From: CALMZN01 sp964443785
GTDB lineage: Bacteria > Patescibacteriota > Patescibacteriia > UBA1558 > GWA2-36-10
Assembly: GCA_964443785.1 (NCBI GenBank)
Contig: CAYUER010000031.1
Span: 1 to 5,080 of the forward strand
Reading direction: 5' to 3'
DNA length: 5,080 bases
Part shown: piece by piece, positions 1 through 5,080 of the stretch
How the letters are laid out: the number at the start of each line of letters is the position of its first letter
Position numbering within the stretch: position 1 is the stretch's first letter
Made by a program: the position numbers and the translations under genes
Notes under the pieces: model-generated
The model's database searches: none
What the model was told of the DNA's origin: nothing
What the model saw: only the letters and a program-made list of their open reading frames with translations

Positions 1-65
1 ACGGATAAAATACCGATAATAGCGATAACGACTAACAACTCGATTAAAGTAAAACCTTTTTTCAT
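1..65 (-). CDS. Type IV prepilin, N-terminal fragment (truncated by window edge)
   Basis: Structural subunit (major or minor pilin) of the type IV pilus, or a pseudopilin. Only the first 21 codons plus two bases lie in the window. The fragment begins MKKG, followed by FTLIELLVVIAIIGILS. This is a textbook class III signal: a short basic leader, the prepilin peptidase cut after Gly4, Phe5 as the residue that becomes N-methylated, Glu9 as Glu5 of the mature protein, and then the hydrophobic helix that packs in the fibre core. The ATG is fixed by a perfect Shine-Dalgarno sequence 7 bases upstream. It follows pilC, separated by 141 bases that carry its own promoter, so it can be expressed above the level of the assembly genes. 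The C-terminal globular domain is outside the window, so major pilin, minor pilin and pseudopilin cannot be told apart. Confidence 0.95.
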   Translation of the reverse strand, partial: MKKGFTLIELLVVIAIIGILS

Positions 66-72
66 TGTTGTT

Positions 73-80
73 TCACCTCC
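73..80 (-). promoter_or_regulatory. Strong Shine-Dalgarno sequence of the prepilin gene
   Basis: Read on the minus strand this is GGAGGTGA, an uninterrupted 8-base complement to the usual 3' end of 16S rRNA, with 7 bases between it and the ATG at 65. It is the strongest ribosome binding site in the window. Most operon genes upstream show none. This fits high translation of a fibre subunit and supports the chosen start. Confidence 0.9.
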
Positions 81-106
81 CTTCCTAATTCCCAAGGCAA
101 TATTTC

Positions 107-132
107 TAAAGCTTGAGATCCCTGAAGCTTTA
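107..132 (-). promoter_or_regulatory. Hairpin in the prepilin mRNA leader
   Basis: On the minus strand TAAAGCTT (132 to 125) and AAGCTTTA (114 to 107) form an 8-bp inverted repeat around a 10-base loop. The stem can be extended outward by one G-U and one A-U pair, to about 134/105. It lies in the predicted 5' untranslated leader, between the promoter and the Shine-Dalgarno sequence. No U-run follows, so it does not look like an intrinsic terminator. The sequence AGGGAT occurs once before the stem (142 to 137) and once in the loop (123 to 118). A role in mRNA stability, processing or translation is possible but unproven. The stem is AT-rich and therefore only modestly stable. Confidence 0.45.
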
Positions 133-172
133 AATAATCCCTCAGTTATTTAATTTATTAAATTATGAATAC

Positions 173-201
173 ATTATACCATAAAATCTGCCGAGCAACA
201 A
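173..201 (-). promoter_or_regulatory. Predicted sigma70-type promoter for the prepilin gene
   Basis: The minus strand shows a consensus -10 box TATAAT (178 to 173) preceded by TGG, which makes it an extended -10 (TGn) element. A weak -35-like TTGTTG (201 to 196) sits 17 bases upstream. Transcription should begin near position 166, giving a leader of about 100 bases before the ATG at 65. The promoter starts just past the pilC stop codon and nothing like a terminator separates them. The prepilin may thus be transcribed both from here and by read-through of the pil operon. Confidence 0.75.
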
Positions 202-206
202 TTTGG

Positions 207-1415
207 CTAGCCGATATTTTGCGCTACCTTGTACATTGGCAACATGATAGCCGCCACTATACCAGCTACACCGACACCCATAATCACCAAAATCAAAGGC
301 TCAATCAAAGTAGTCAGGTTGCCGACGAGATTGTTGATCTCCCGACTATAAAACTCGCTCAATCTTTCTAAAATAGTGTCGATGCGACCAGTACGCTCAC
401 CAACTATCATCATCTGCGAAAGCATCTTGGGTACTAGAGGCGACTTGGCAAACAGCGTCGAGATGGAGTTGCCAGCCTCGACTTCATCCACCGTCCGCAT
501 GATCAGATCATAGTAAGCTTTGTTGTCCACCACTTCGGCTGTGATGCGTAGAGCCATCGCAATCGGCACACCACCCTTGATCAGAGTATGCAAACTGCGA
601 GTAAAACGGACTAAATATATTTTGCGAAACAAATTGCCAAAGATCGGCATCTTGATCTTGACGGCATCCCAGACTATCTTGCCACTCTTGGTCTTGGTCC
701 AAAAGACAAAAATACCGATCAAAATCAAAAATATAAATAGCACATAATACCAATAGTCCACAAAAAAATCAGAAATCGCAATCAGCCAATTAGTGACAGC
801 CGGCAGCTCTGCTCCGCTCTCCTTGAGCATGGGCGTCAGCTTGGGCAAGATGTAGACCATCATCAAGATGCTGATGGCAACCATGCCAACCAAAATCAAC
901 ACTGGATAAATCATCGCACCCTTGATGCGAGCCACTAGATCATAGTCTTTTTCCATCTGATCAGCCAAATACTCGAGCACCTCTTCGAGACGACCAGAAG
1001 TCTCACCACTCTTGATCATGGCCACAAAAAAATTGCTAAAAATCTTGTGGTGCTTGGCCATAGCATCCGAGAGCTTCATACCGCCATCGACATCGTTGGC
1101 CATTTCGGTCACTTTTTCAGTAAAGACTGGATTGCTGGTCTGCTGTGAGAGAATGCGCAAAGCCTGTACTATCGGTATAGTAGCGGCAATCATCACCGCT
1201 AGCTGACGAGAAAAAATGACTAAATCTTTTTGGTTGACACCACCGATATTGATATTGAGACCTTTGAAAGTTTTCTGACGAGCAGTCACCAATGACAAAA
1301 CCACCAAAGCTCTCTCTCCCAAAAGCTCAGCTGCCTCACTCTCACCCGGCGCTTCTACTATGCCGGACAAAAGCTCTCCATCCATGGTCCTGGCTCTGTA
1401 CTTGTATGTGGGCAT
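207..1415 (-). CDS. pilC: Type IV pilus inner-membrane platform protein PilC (GspF family)
   Basis: Polytopic membrane protein on which the cytoplasmic ATPases act and around which prepilins are inserted into the growing fibre. Its 402 residues are the usual family length. Two tandem T2SSF domains are visible. The first (about 65-190) carries FSRQLAVMIAATIPIVQAL and GETSGRLEEVLEYLADQ. The second (about 268-392) carries FTRSLHTLIKGGVPIAMAL and GERTGRIDTILERLSEFY. Hydrophobic segments lie near 168-190, 222-240 and 370-393, the last in LIEPLILVIMGVGVAGIVAA. The basic N-terminal stretch MPTYKYRART and the following about 45 residues match the family's N-terminal cytoplasmic region. The gene starts 3 bases after the pilT stop with no Shine-Dalgarno sequence, so it is probably translated by coupling. 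It ends in TAG. Nothing appears truncated or missing. Confidence 0.96.
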   Translation of the reverse strand: MPTYKYRARTMDGELLSGIVEAPGESEAAELLGERALVVLSLVTARQKTFKGLNINIGGVNQKDLVIFSRQLAVMIAATIPIVQALRILSQQTSNPVFTEKVTEMANDVDGGMKLSDAMAKHHKIFSNFFVAMIKSGETSGRLEEVLEYLADQMEKDYDLVARIKGAMIYPVLILVGMVAISILMMVYILPKLTPMLKESGAELPAVTNWLIAISDFFVDYWYYVLFIFLILIGIFVFWTKTKSGKIVWDAVKIKMPIFGNLFRKIYLVRFTRSLHTLIKGGVPIAMALRITAEVVDNKAYYDLIMRTVDEVEAGNSISTLFAKSPLVPKMLSQMMIVGERTGRIDTILERLSEFYSREINNLVGNLTTLIEPLILVIMGVGVAGIVAAIMLPMYKVAQNIG

Positions 1416-1418
1416 AAA

Positions 1419-2486
1419 TTATGATTTGAAATTTTGCTTAAAGACTTGAGGATTTTCAGCTACTTTCATAGCATCTTCGGGATTGACTTCGCCTGAGCGC
1501 ACCAAGTCAGACAAAGATTTGTCAAAATAGACCATACCCTCTTCACGCGAAGTCTGCATGATACTGCTCAGTTGATAAAAATGACTATCTTTGATGCTAG
1601 AGCGCACTGCTGGAGTATTGGTCAAAACTTCGCAAGCCAAACGCAAGCCACCACCCACTCGAGGCAAGAGGCGCTGACCAATGGCTACCAACAAAACTTC
1701 AGACAAGAGGTTTTGACCCCAAGTTTTTTTGGCAGATGACAAATTGCTGACAAAACGATCCAAAGCCGAAATGATAGACTCTGTCTCCATCACCACCAAA
1801 ACCAACTTGCCACTCTCGACTAGCTCCAAAGCTGACTCCTCGATACCATCCTCTGTCATCGAGCCAATCAAGACTACATCGACATCCTCTTCTTTGATAG
1901 CTTGGAGGCCTTTGAGATAGCTCGGAGTGTCGCGGCCGACCTGACGCTGCTCAATGATAGACTGGTTGTTGATAAACAAATATTCGATGGGGTTTTCCAA
2001 AGTCTGAATGTGGAGGCCGCGATTGTGATTGAGAGTCTCGATCAGTGAAGCAGCAGTCGTAGTGCGACCACTACCAAAAGGACCAGTGATCAGGATCAAG
2101 CCTGAATCCTTGGTCAAACTCTGAGTGACCGCCTGGGGTATACCCAAATCTTTGGGCGACAAGATAAAGGGTGGTATCACCCGCAAAGAAACAGCCAAAA
2201 ATCCTTTTTGATAAAAAACTTTGGCTCTATATCTGGCTCGTTCATTCCAGGTATAGACTACCAAAACTTCACGCTCGACAGACAAGCGCTGCAAATCTTC
2301 TTTGCTCAAAAAAGACTCCGCCAAACCATTGATAATGTCTGGCGTCATAATCTGCTCTTCAGAGACAGTGACTAGCTTGCCGTCTATACGCAAAACTGGA
2401 TTGTTGCCCGCTACTAGATGGACATCAGTTGCCTTGCGTTCTGAGGCAATGTTTAATATTTTGTTGATTAATAATGTATCAGTCAT
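1419..2486 (-). CDS. pilT: PilT-family ATPase homologue with degenerate active site (probable pseudo-ATPase)
   Basis: Homologue of the PilT retraction motor (355 residues, normal PilT length). Family features kept: ATDVHLVAGNNPVLRIDGKL at 19-38, RAKVFYQKG and LRVIP in the PAS-like N-domain, NTPAVR at 290-295, and QTSREEGM...D.SL..LV at 311-329. The nucleotide site is eroded. Walker A reads GPFGSGRTT (135-143), with the invariant Lys replaced by Arg141. The Asp box reads TLENPIEY (162-169), with Asp replaced by Asn165. Walker B reads DVVLIGSMTED (203-213), with the catalytic Glu of GEMRD replaced by Ser209 and its Arg by Thr211. The His box TLHT is VMET, with His replaced by Glu234. The AIRNLIRE box is AVRSSIKD (293-300). 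Arg141 (CGC) and Ser209 (TCG) are each more than one base from the canonical codons, and the frame is intact, so this is not a sequencing slip. It starts 6 bases after the receiver gene without a Shine-Dalgarno sequence. The family is secure. Loss of ATP hydrolysis is inferred, and a regulatory or hetero-oligomeric role is speculative. Confidence 0.9.
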   Translation of the reverse strand: MTDTLLINKILNIASERKATDVHLVAGNNPVLRIDGKLVTVSEEQIMTPDIINGLAESFLSKEDLQRLSVEREVLVVYTWNERARYRAKVFYQKGFLAVSLRVIPPFILSPKDLGIPQAVTQSLTKDSGLILITGPFGSGRTTTAASLIETLNHNRGLHIQTLENPIEYLFINNQSIIEQRQVGRDTPSYLKGLQAIKEEDVDVVLIGSMTEDGIEESALELVESGKLVLVVMETESIISALDRFVSNLSSAKKTWGQNLLSEVLLVAIGQRLLPRVGGGLRLACEVLTNTPAVRSSIKDSHFYQLSSIMQTSREEGMVYFDKSLSDLVRSGEVNPEDAMKVAENPQVFKQNFKS

Positions 2487-2492
2487 GCTAAA

Positions 2493-2870
2493 TTATTTTT
2501 GCTCTAAAATCTTTTTGATTTTGGACACCACTTCTGATGGCACAAAATGGGCCTTGATCAAATAATCAGTAGCACCGAGAGAAAAACACTGATCAATGTG
2601 CTCTTTTTCTGAATAGTTGGTCAAAACTATCACTGGTATAGAATTAGTTTCTTTGTTGGCTTTTAGATTTTTGAGTACTTCAAAGCCATCCATCTCTGGC
2701 AATTTGAGATCCAGTAAAATCAAATCTGGTAATTCTTTACTCACTACTTTGAGAGCTTGGACGCCAGTCGTAGCCTGCACGACTTTGTAGTTTTCCAAAT
2801 TCAGCTTGGTAGCATACATCGATAGCAGAAAACCATCATCTTCTACCACTAATATTATTTTTTGTTCCAT
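2493..2870 (-). CDS. Stand-alone CheY-like response regulator (receiver domain only)
   Basis: A 125-residue single receiver domain with no output domain. All phosphorylation residues are present: acidic pocket Glu10-Asp11-Asp12, phospho-acceptor Asp54 in LILLDLKLPEMDG, switch Thr84 in IVLTNYSE, aromatic Tyr103, and Lys106 in DYLIK. It should be phosphorylated by a histidine kinase not encoded here and act by protein-protein contact, as CheY, PilG or PilH do. Placement between pilB and pilT suggests it controls pilus extension or retraction, but the partner cannot be read from sequence. The gene starts 16 bases after the pilB stop, in an AT-rich gap without a Shine-Dalgarno sequence. Six bases separate it from pilT. 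The start at 2870 is the only ATG that gives a complete first beta strand (KIILVVEDD). Confidence 0.95.
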   Translation of the reverse strand: MEQKIILVVEDDGFLLSMYATKLNLENYKVVQATTGVQALKVVSKELPDLILLDLKLPEMDGFEVLKNLKANKETNSIPVIVLTNYSEKEHIDQCFSLGATDYLIKAHFVPSEVVSKIKKILEQK

Positions 2871-2886
2871 AAAAATAAATTTACTA

Positions 2887-4623
2887 TTAAGATTTACTTA
2901 CACGCATTACTTCTTCTATGGTTGTCCAGCCGAGAGCCACCTTGATCAGACCATCTTGTTGCATAGAGATAAAGTGCTGTTTAGTCAATTCTGCTTCGGC
3001 TTGACGCCTATCAAAACCCTTGGCCACTATCTCTTGCAATTCTCGATCTAGCTCTATGGCCTCTACTATGGATAAACGGCCTTTGTAGCCAGTCTGACTG
3101 CAATTGACACAGCCGACTGCTTTATAAAATTTTATATTATCCAATTTAAAATCACTATAGTAGGCTTCTTTTGGTATTTTGGCTAGCTCCTTCATGGCTT
3201 CTTCTTTGAGGTCAGCTGGTAGCTCCGTTTCGGCTTTGCAGCTATTACACAGCTTGCGTACCAAGCGTTGAGCCACGACAGCGTTCAAAGTATTGGCCAG
3301 CAAAAATGGCTCTACCTTCATATCAAACAAACGCGGTATAGCACCCATAGCATCATTGGTGTGTAGTGTAGTCAAGACTGAGTGTCCAGTCAAACCAGCG
3401 TGGATAGCTAGCTCCGCTGTTTCATTGTCACGAATTTCTCCGACCATGATGATATCAGGATCTTGTCTGAGCAAAGAGCGCAAGCCAGTCGCAAAAGTAA
3501 AATTGACTTCTGGTTTGACTTGAGCTTGATTGACTCCTGGAATATAGTACTCGACTGGATCTTCTAGTGTAGCGATATTGATGTCATCTTTGTTCAAAAA
3601 ACTCAAAGCCGCGTAAAGAGTAGTAGACTTACCACTACCAGTAGGACCAGTGACCAAAAACAAGCCGTGAGGCTGATTGATAGCATTGAGTACTACTTTG
3701 GCTTGCAAACCAAAAAATCCCAGATCGGAAAAAGTCGGAGCTTTATCAGGAGTTTCCAAAAGACGCATGACTACTTTCTCTTGACCCATCAAAGGCAAAG
3801 TAGATACACGGATATCAATCTCTTTGTTGTGGACATTGAGACGGATACGACCATCTTGCGGTACGCGTGTTTCATCGATCTTGAGATTGGCCATGACCTT
3901 GATACGCGAAACCAAGGCAGCGTGCACATAGATAGGTAAGACTATTGTCGTATGCAAAATACCATCGATTCTGTATCTGACCTTGCTCTGTTTACCGACT
4001 GGCTCGACATGGATATCAGAAGCACGACCCTCGATGGCATGCCTCAAAACTACTGACACTATCTTGGAGACTGGTGCACTTTTGACCACATCTGACACAT
4101 CGGTCTGAGTAGCCATCTCTGTATTCATTGAGCCAAAAATCTCTTCGGCTGTGCCTAGAGCCTCACCTACTTCTTGACCCAAAGTCTCATATTGCTTGAT
4201 AGCACTGCGGTAGCTATCCTGGGAAATGATATAGTATTTGACGCCGTATTGTTTTTTACGCGCCAAAAAATTCAAAGCTTCTACTGCCTTCAAGTCAGTA
4301 GGATCTACCAAGCCAGCTGAAAGATTGTCACCCTCACGACCAAAGACTACCATGTGGTAGTTGTCAGCCAAATCTTGAGGTAAAATATTGAGTATATCAG
4401 AATCAATCACCACACCCATGAGCGTGCGATATTCTAAACCATAGTAGATACCCTTGGCCTGGGTCCAATCCTCTTCTGACAAAATAACCAATTGTTTGAT
4501 AGCACTCTCCAAATCAGTAAAAGAAGCGAATTGCTTGTTAGACAATTCGTTGCGTTGGGTTTCCGAAATAAACTTACTACTCAGTAGCCAAGCTAATAAT
4601 TTTTCTGATTCTTTTTTTATCAT
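2887..4623 (-). CDS. pilB: Type IV pilus assembly (extension) ATPase PilB
   Basis: Hexameric cytoplasmic motor of the GspE/PilB family that drives pilus polymerisation through PilC. Its 578 residues are typical for PilB. Domains in order: an N-terminal MshEN/T2SSE_N-like region (about 1-150, including VDPTDLKAVEALNFL); a linker with a predicted helical stretch; the ASDIHVEP box at 201-208; and the catalytic core. The core is fully canonical: Walker A GPTGSGKST (326-334, Lys332), Asp box TLEDPVEY (352-359), Walker B DPDIIMVGEIRD (388-399, Glu396) and His box TTLHTND (418-424, His421). A zinc-binding four-cysteine motif is formed by Cys459, Cys462, Cys505 and Cys508, as in PilB/GspE and unlike PilT. 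The start overlaps the stop of the upstream gene in an ATGA arrangement and has a GAGGT ribosome binding site. PilB is the only clearly active ATPase in the window. Confidence 0.97.
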   Translation of the reverse strand: MIKKESEKLLAWLLSSKFISETQRNELSNKQFASFTDLESAIKQLVILSEEDWTQAKGIYYGLEYRTLMGVVIDSDILNILPQDLADNYHMVVFGREGDNLSAGLVDPTDLKAVEALNFLARKKQYGVKYYIISQDSYRSAIKQYETLGQEVGEALGTAEEIFGSMNTEMATQTDVSDVVKSAPVSKIVSVVLRHAIEGRASDIHVEPVGKQSKVRYRIDGILHTTIVLPIYVHAALVSRIKVMANLKIDETRVPQDGRIRLNVHNKEIDIRVSTLPLMGQEKVVMRLLETPDKAPTFSDLGFFGLQAKVVLNAINQPHGLFLVTGPTGSGKSTTLYAALSFLNKDDINIATLEDPVEYYIPGVNQAQVKPEVNFTFATGLRSLLRQDPDIIMVGEIRDNETAELAIHAGLTGHSVLTTLHTNDAMGAIPRLFDMKVEPFLLANTLNAVVAQRLVRKLCNSCKAETELPADLKEEAMKELAKIPKEAYYSDFKLDNIKFYKAVGCVNCSQTGYKGRLSIVEAIELDRELQEIVAKGFDRRQAEAELTKQHFISMQQDGLIKVALGWTTIEEVMRVSKS

Positions 4624-4967
4624 TGCTGTACCTCAGCTTGTGGTTTGTTAAAAGGCTCATTATTACCCACTCCCTCTTCAGTGTTGATGATAACTTCTGT
4701 GCCTTGGAGCTCTTTGTATTGCTCGCTATTTACTAGATTATCTAGAGACTGACTACGGATAAAATTTTTATAATTTTCCTCAGTAATACTTTTTTCTCTC
4801 AAGACCTCAGTCCGCTGATTGCTAGCTGGCTTGATTTGCTGGACTACCTGATCAAAAATATCGACAATTGAAATATTTTTCTGCTGGAGATAGACAAAAA
4901 AGCCTGCAATCACCAAAGTGATGCCGAAAATAACTAGCTCCCATGATAATCTTTTTTGACTACTCAT
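4620..4967 (-). CDS. Small single-pass membrane protein of the pilus operon, function unknown
   Basis: A 115-residue protein I cannot assign to a named family. It has a short basic N-terminus (KR at 5-6) and one hydrophobic segment (about 10-27, within WELVIFGITLVIAGFFVYL). By the positive-inside rule the N-terminus is cytoplasmic and about 85 residues lie outside the membrane. The outer part is polar and helix-prone to about residue 88 (including SQSLDNLVNSEQYKELQ), then a low-complexity tail rich in Glu, Asn, Pro and Gln with GNNEPFNKP. There is no lipobox cysteine and no prepilin cleavage motif. It sits 3 bases after the pilO stop and overlaps pilB by 4 bases, so a role in the pilus machine is likely. 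It occupies the place of pilP in pilMNOPQ clusters, but no PilP similarity is visible. The start has no Shine-Dalgarno sequence; ATG at 4967 is favoured because it gives the basic residues before the membrane helix and the tight junction. Confidence 0.8.
   Translation of the reverse strand: MSSQKRLSWELVIFGITLVIAGFFVYLQQKNISIVDIFDQVVQQIKPASNQRTEVLREKSITEENYKNFIRSQSLDNLVNSEQYKELQGTEVIINTEEGVGNNEPFNKPQAEVQQ
4630..4634 (-). promoter_or_regulatory. Ribosome binding site of pilB inside the upstream gene
   Basis: GAGGT on the minus strand lies 6 bases before the pilB ATG and within the last codons of the 115-residue gene. It supports the ATG at 4623 and, with the ATGA overlap, indicates coupled or re-initiating translation. 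It is the only recognisable Shine-Dalgarno sequence among the assembly genes whose upstream region is visible. Confidence 0.7.
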
Positions 4968-4983
4968 ATATTATCGATAATAT
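4968..4983. repeat. 16-bp perfect palindrome at the pilO/small-gene junction
   Basis: ATATTATCGATAATAT reads the same on both strands. It covers the TAA stop of the upstream gene and abuts the ATG of the 115-residue gene. It could be a protein-binding site or an mRNA hairpin hiding the start codon region. In AT-rich DNA with coding constraint on one side it may also be chance. The palindrome is certain; its function is not. Confidence 0.3.
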
Positions 4984-5080
4984 GTTTGCACCGAAAATTG
5001 AAATTGTGGTGCGCTACTTACACCTTCTTGCAAAGAAGAAAAATTGACTGTCTGAATATCAGTCAGGCGAAGATTTTTTT
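4971..5080 (-). CDS. pilO: Probable PilO, C-terminal end (truncated by window edge)
   Basis: The only minus-strand frame open from the right edge begins with a full codon at 5078 and gives 35 residues before TAA. It starts KNLRLTDIQTVNF and ends with FQFSVQTYYR. Alternating hydrophobic residues at the end (PQFQFSVQTYYR) look like the final beta strand of the PilO ferredoxin-like domain, whose proteins usually end in a similar F.V..Y pattern. PilO forms a periplasm-side (or exterior-side in monoderms) heterodimer with PilN that links PilM and PilC. Position just upstream of the small protein and pilB agrees with a pilM-N-O-x-B order. The fragment is short, so the assignment rests mainly on context; another pilus accessory protein is possible. 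Confidence 0.55.
   Translation of the reverse strand, partial: KNLRLTDIQTVNFSSLQEGVSSAPQFQFSVQTYYR

Noticed and set aside
188..210. Possible terminator after pilC (GCC...GGC near 191-206)
   Set aside because: Only a 3-bp stem around a long loop and no U-run; the same bases are better explained as the prepilin promoter.
165..371. Open frame on the plus strand, 68 codons, opposite the pilC 3' end and pilin promoter
   Set aside because: It lies mostly antisense to a secure pilC, has no domain or plausible ribosome site, and its His/Gln/Asn-rich product is what reverse-complemented pilC codons give.
508..753. Minus-strand open frame inside pilC in another frame
   Set aside because: The pilC frame carries both T2SSF domains through this region; the alternative product is Asp/Gln-rich with no motif.
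2041..2100. Sequencing error as the cause of the Arg in the PilT Walker A motif
   Set aside because: The codon is CGC, two or more changes from a Lys codon, the frame is continuous, and three other catalytic motifs are altered as well.
2302..2565. Plus-strand open frame across the receiver/pilT junction
   Set aside because: Antisense to conserved pilT N-domain and receiver C-terminus; no coding signature of its own.
2806..3051. Plus-strand open frame across the receiver/pilB junction
   Set aside because: Antisense to two well-supported genes, no ribosome site, no recognisable motif.
5025..5039. CTTCTT-TGC-AAGAAG short hairpin
   Set aside because: Coding sequence for Ser-Ser-Leu-Gln-Glu in pilO; three-base loop and 6-bp stem, no terminator context.
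5045..5065. TGACTG...CAGTCA inverted repeat near the right edge
   Set aside because: It lies inside the pilO coding frame, is only 6 bp per arm and has no U-run, so chance is the simplest explanation.

Overview
The window holds a compact type IV pilus assembly operon read entirely from the minus strand. In transcription order, right to left, it contains: the last 35 codons of a probable pilO; a 115-residue single-pass membrane protein; the assembly ATPase pilB; a stand-alone CheY-like receiver; a pilT-family gene; the platform protein pilC; and, after a 141-base intergenic region, the start of a prepilin gene cut off by the left edge. Junctions inside the operon are tight (3-base gap, 4-base overlap, 16-, 6- and 3-base gaps). 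One polycistronic message, starting to the right of the window, is therefore likely. No credible plus-strand gene was seen, and no tRNA, rRNA, CRISPR or mobile element.

Organism: base composition is roughly 40-45% GC by eye. The order pilO - small protein - pilB - receiver - pilT - pilC - pilin resembles clusters of the Candidate Phyla Radiation (Patescibacteria, Parcubacteria-like lineages). This is an inference from gene order and protein style, not from a marker gene. TGA, TAA and TAG all appear as stops, so there is no sign of UGA recoding.

How the genes work together: PilO belongs to the inner-membrane alignment complex. PilB hydrolyses ATP beneath PilC to push prepilins into the fibre. 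PilT-family proteins normally power retraction. The receiver could tie one of the motors to phosphorylation signals. The prepilin supplies the fibre subunit and has its own promoter, an approximately 100-nt leader with a hairpin, and the best Shine-Dalgarno sequence in the window, as expected for a subunit needed in large amounts.

The most notable point is that the PilT-like protein keeps the overall PilT fold signatures but has lost essentially every catalytic motif: Walker A Lys to Arg, Asp-box Asp to Asn, Walker B Glu to Ser, His-box His to Glu, and an eroded AIRNLIRE box. PilB beside it is fully canonical. The pilT product therefore looks like a pseudo-ATPase or regulatory PilT paralogue rather than an ordinary retraction motor. 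A second point of interest is the small bitopic protein in the position where diderm bacteria carry pilP.
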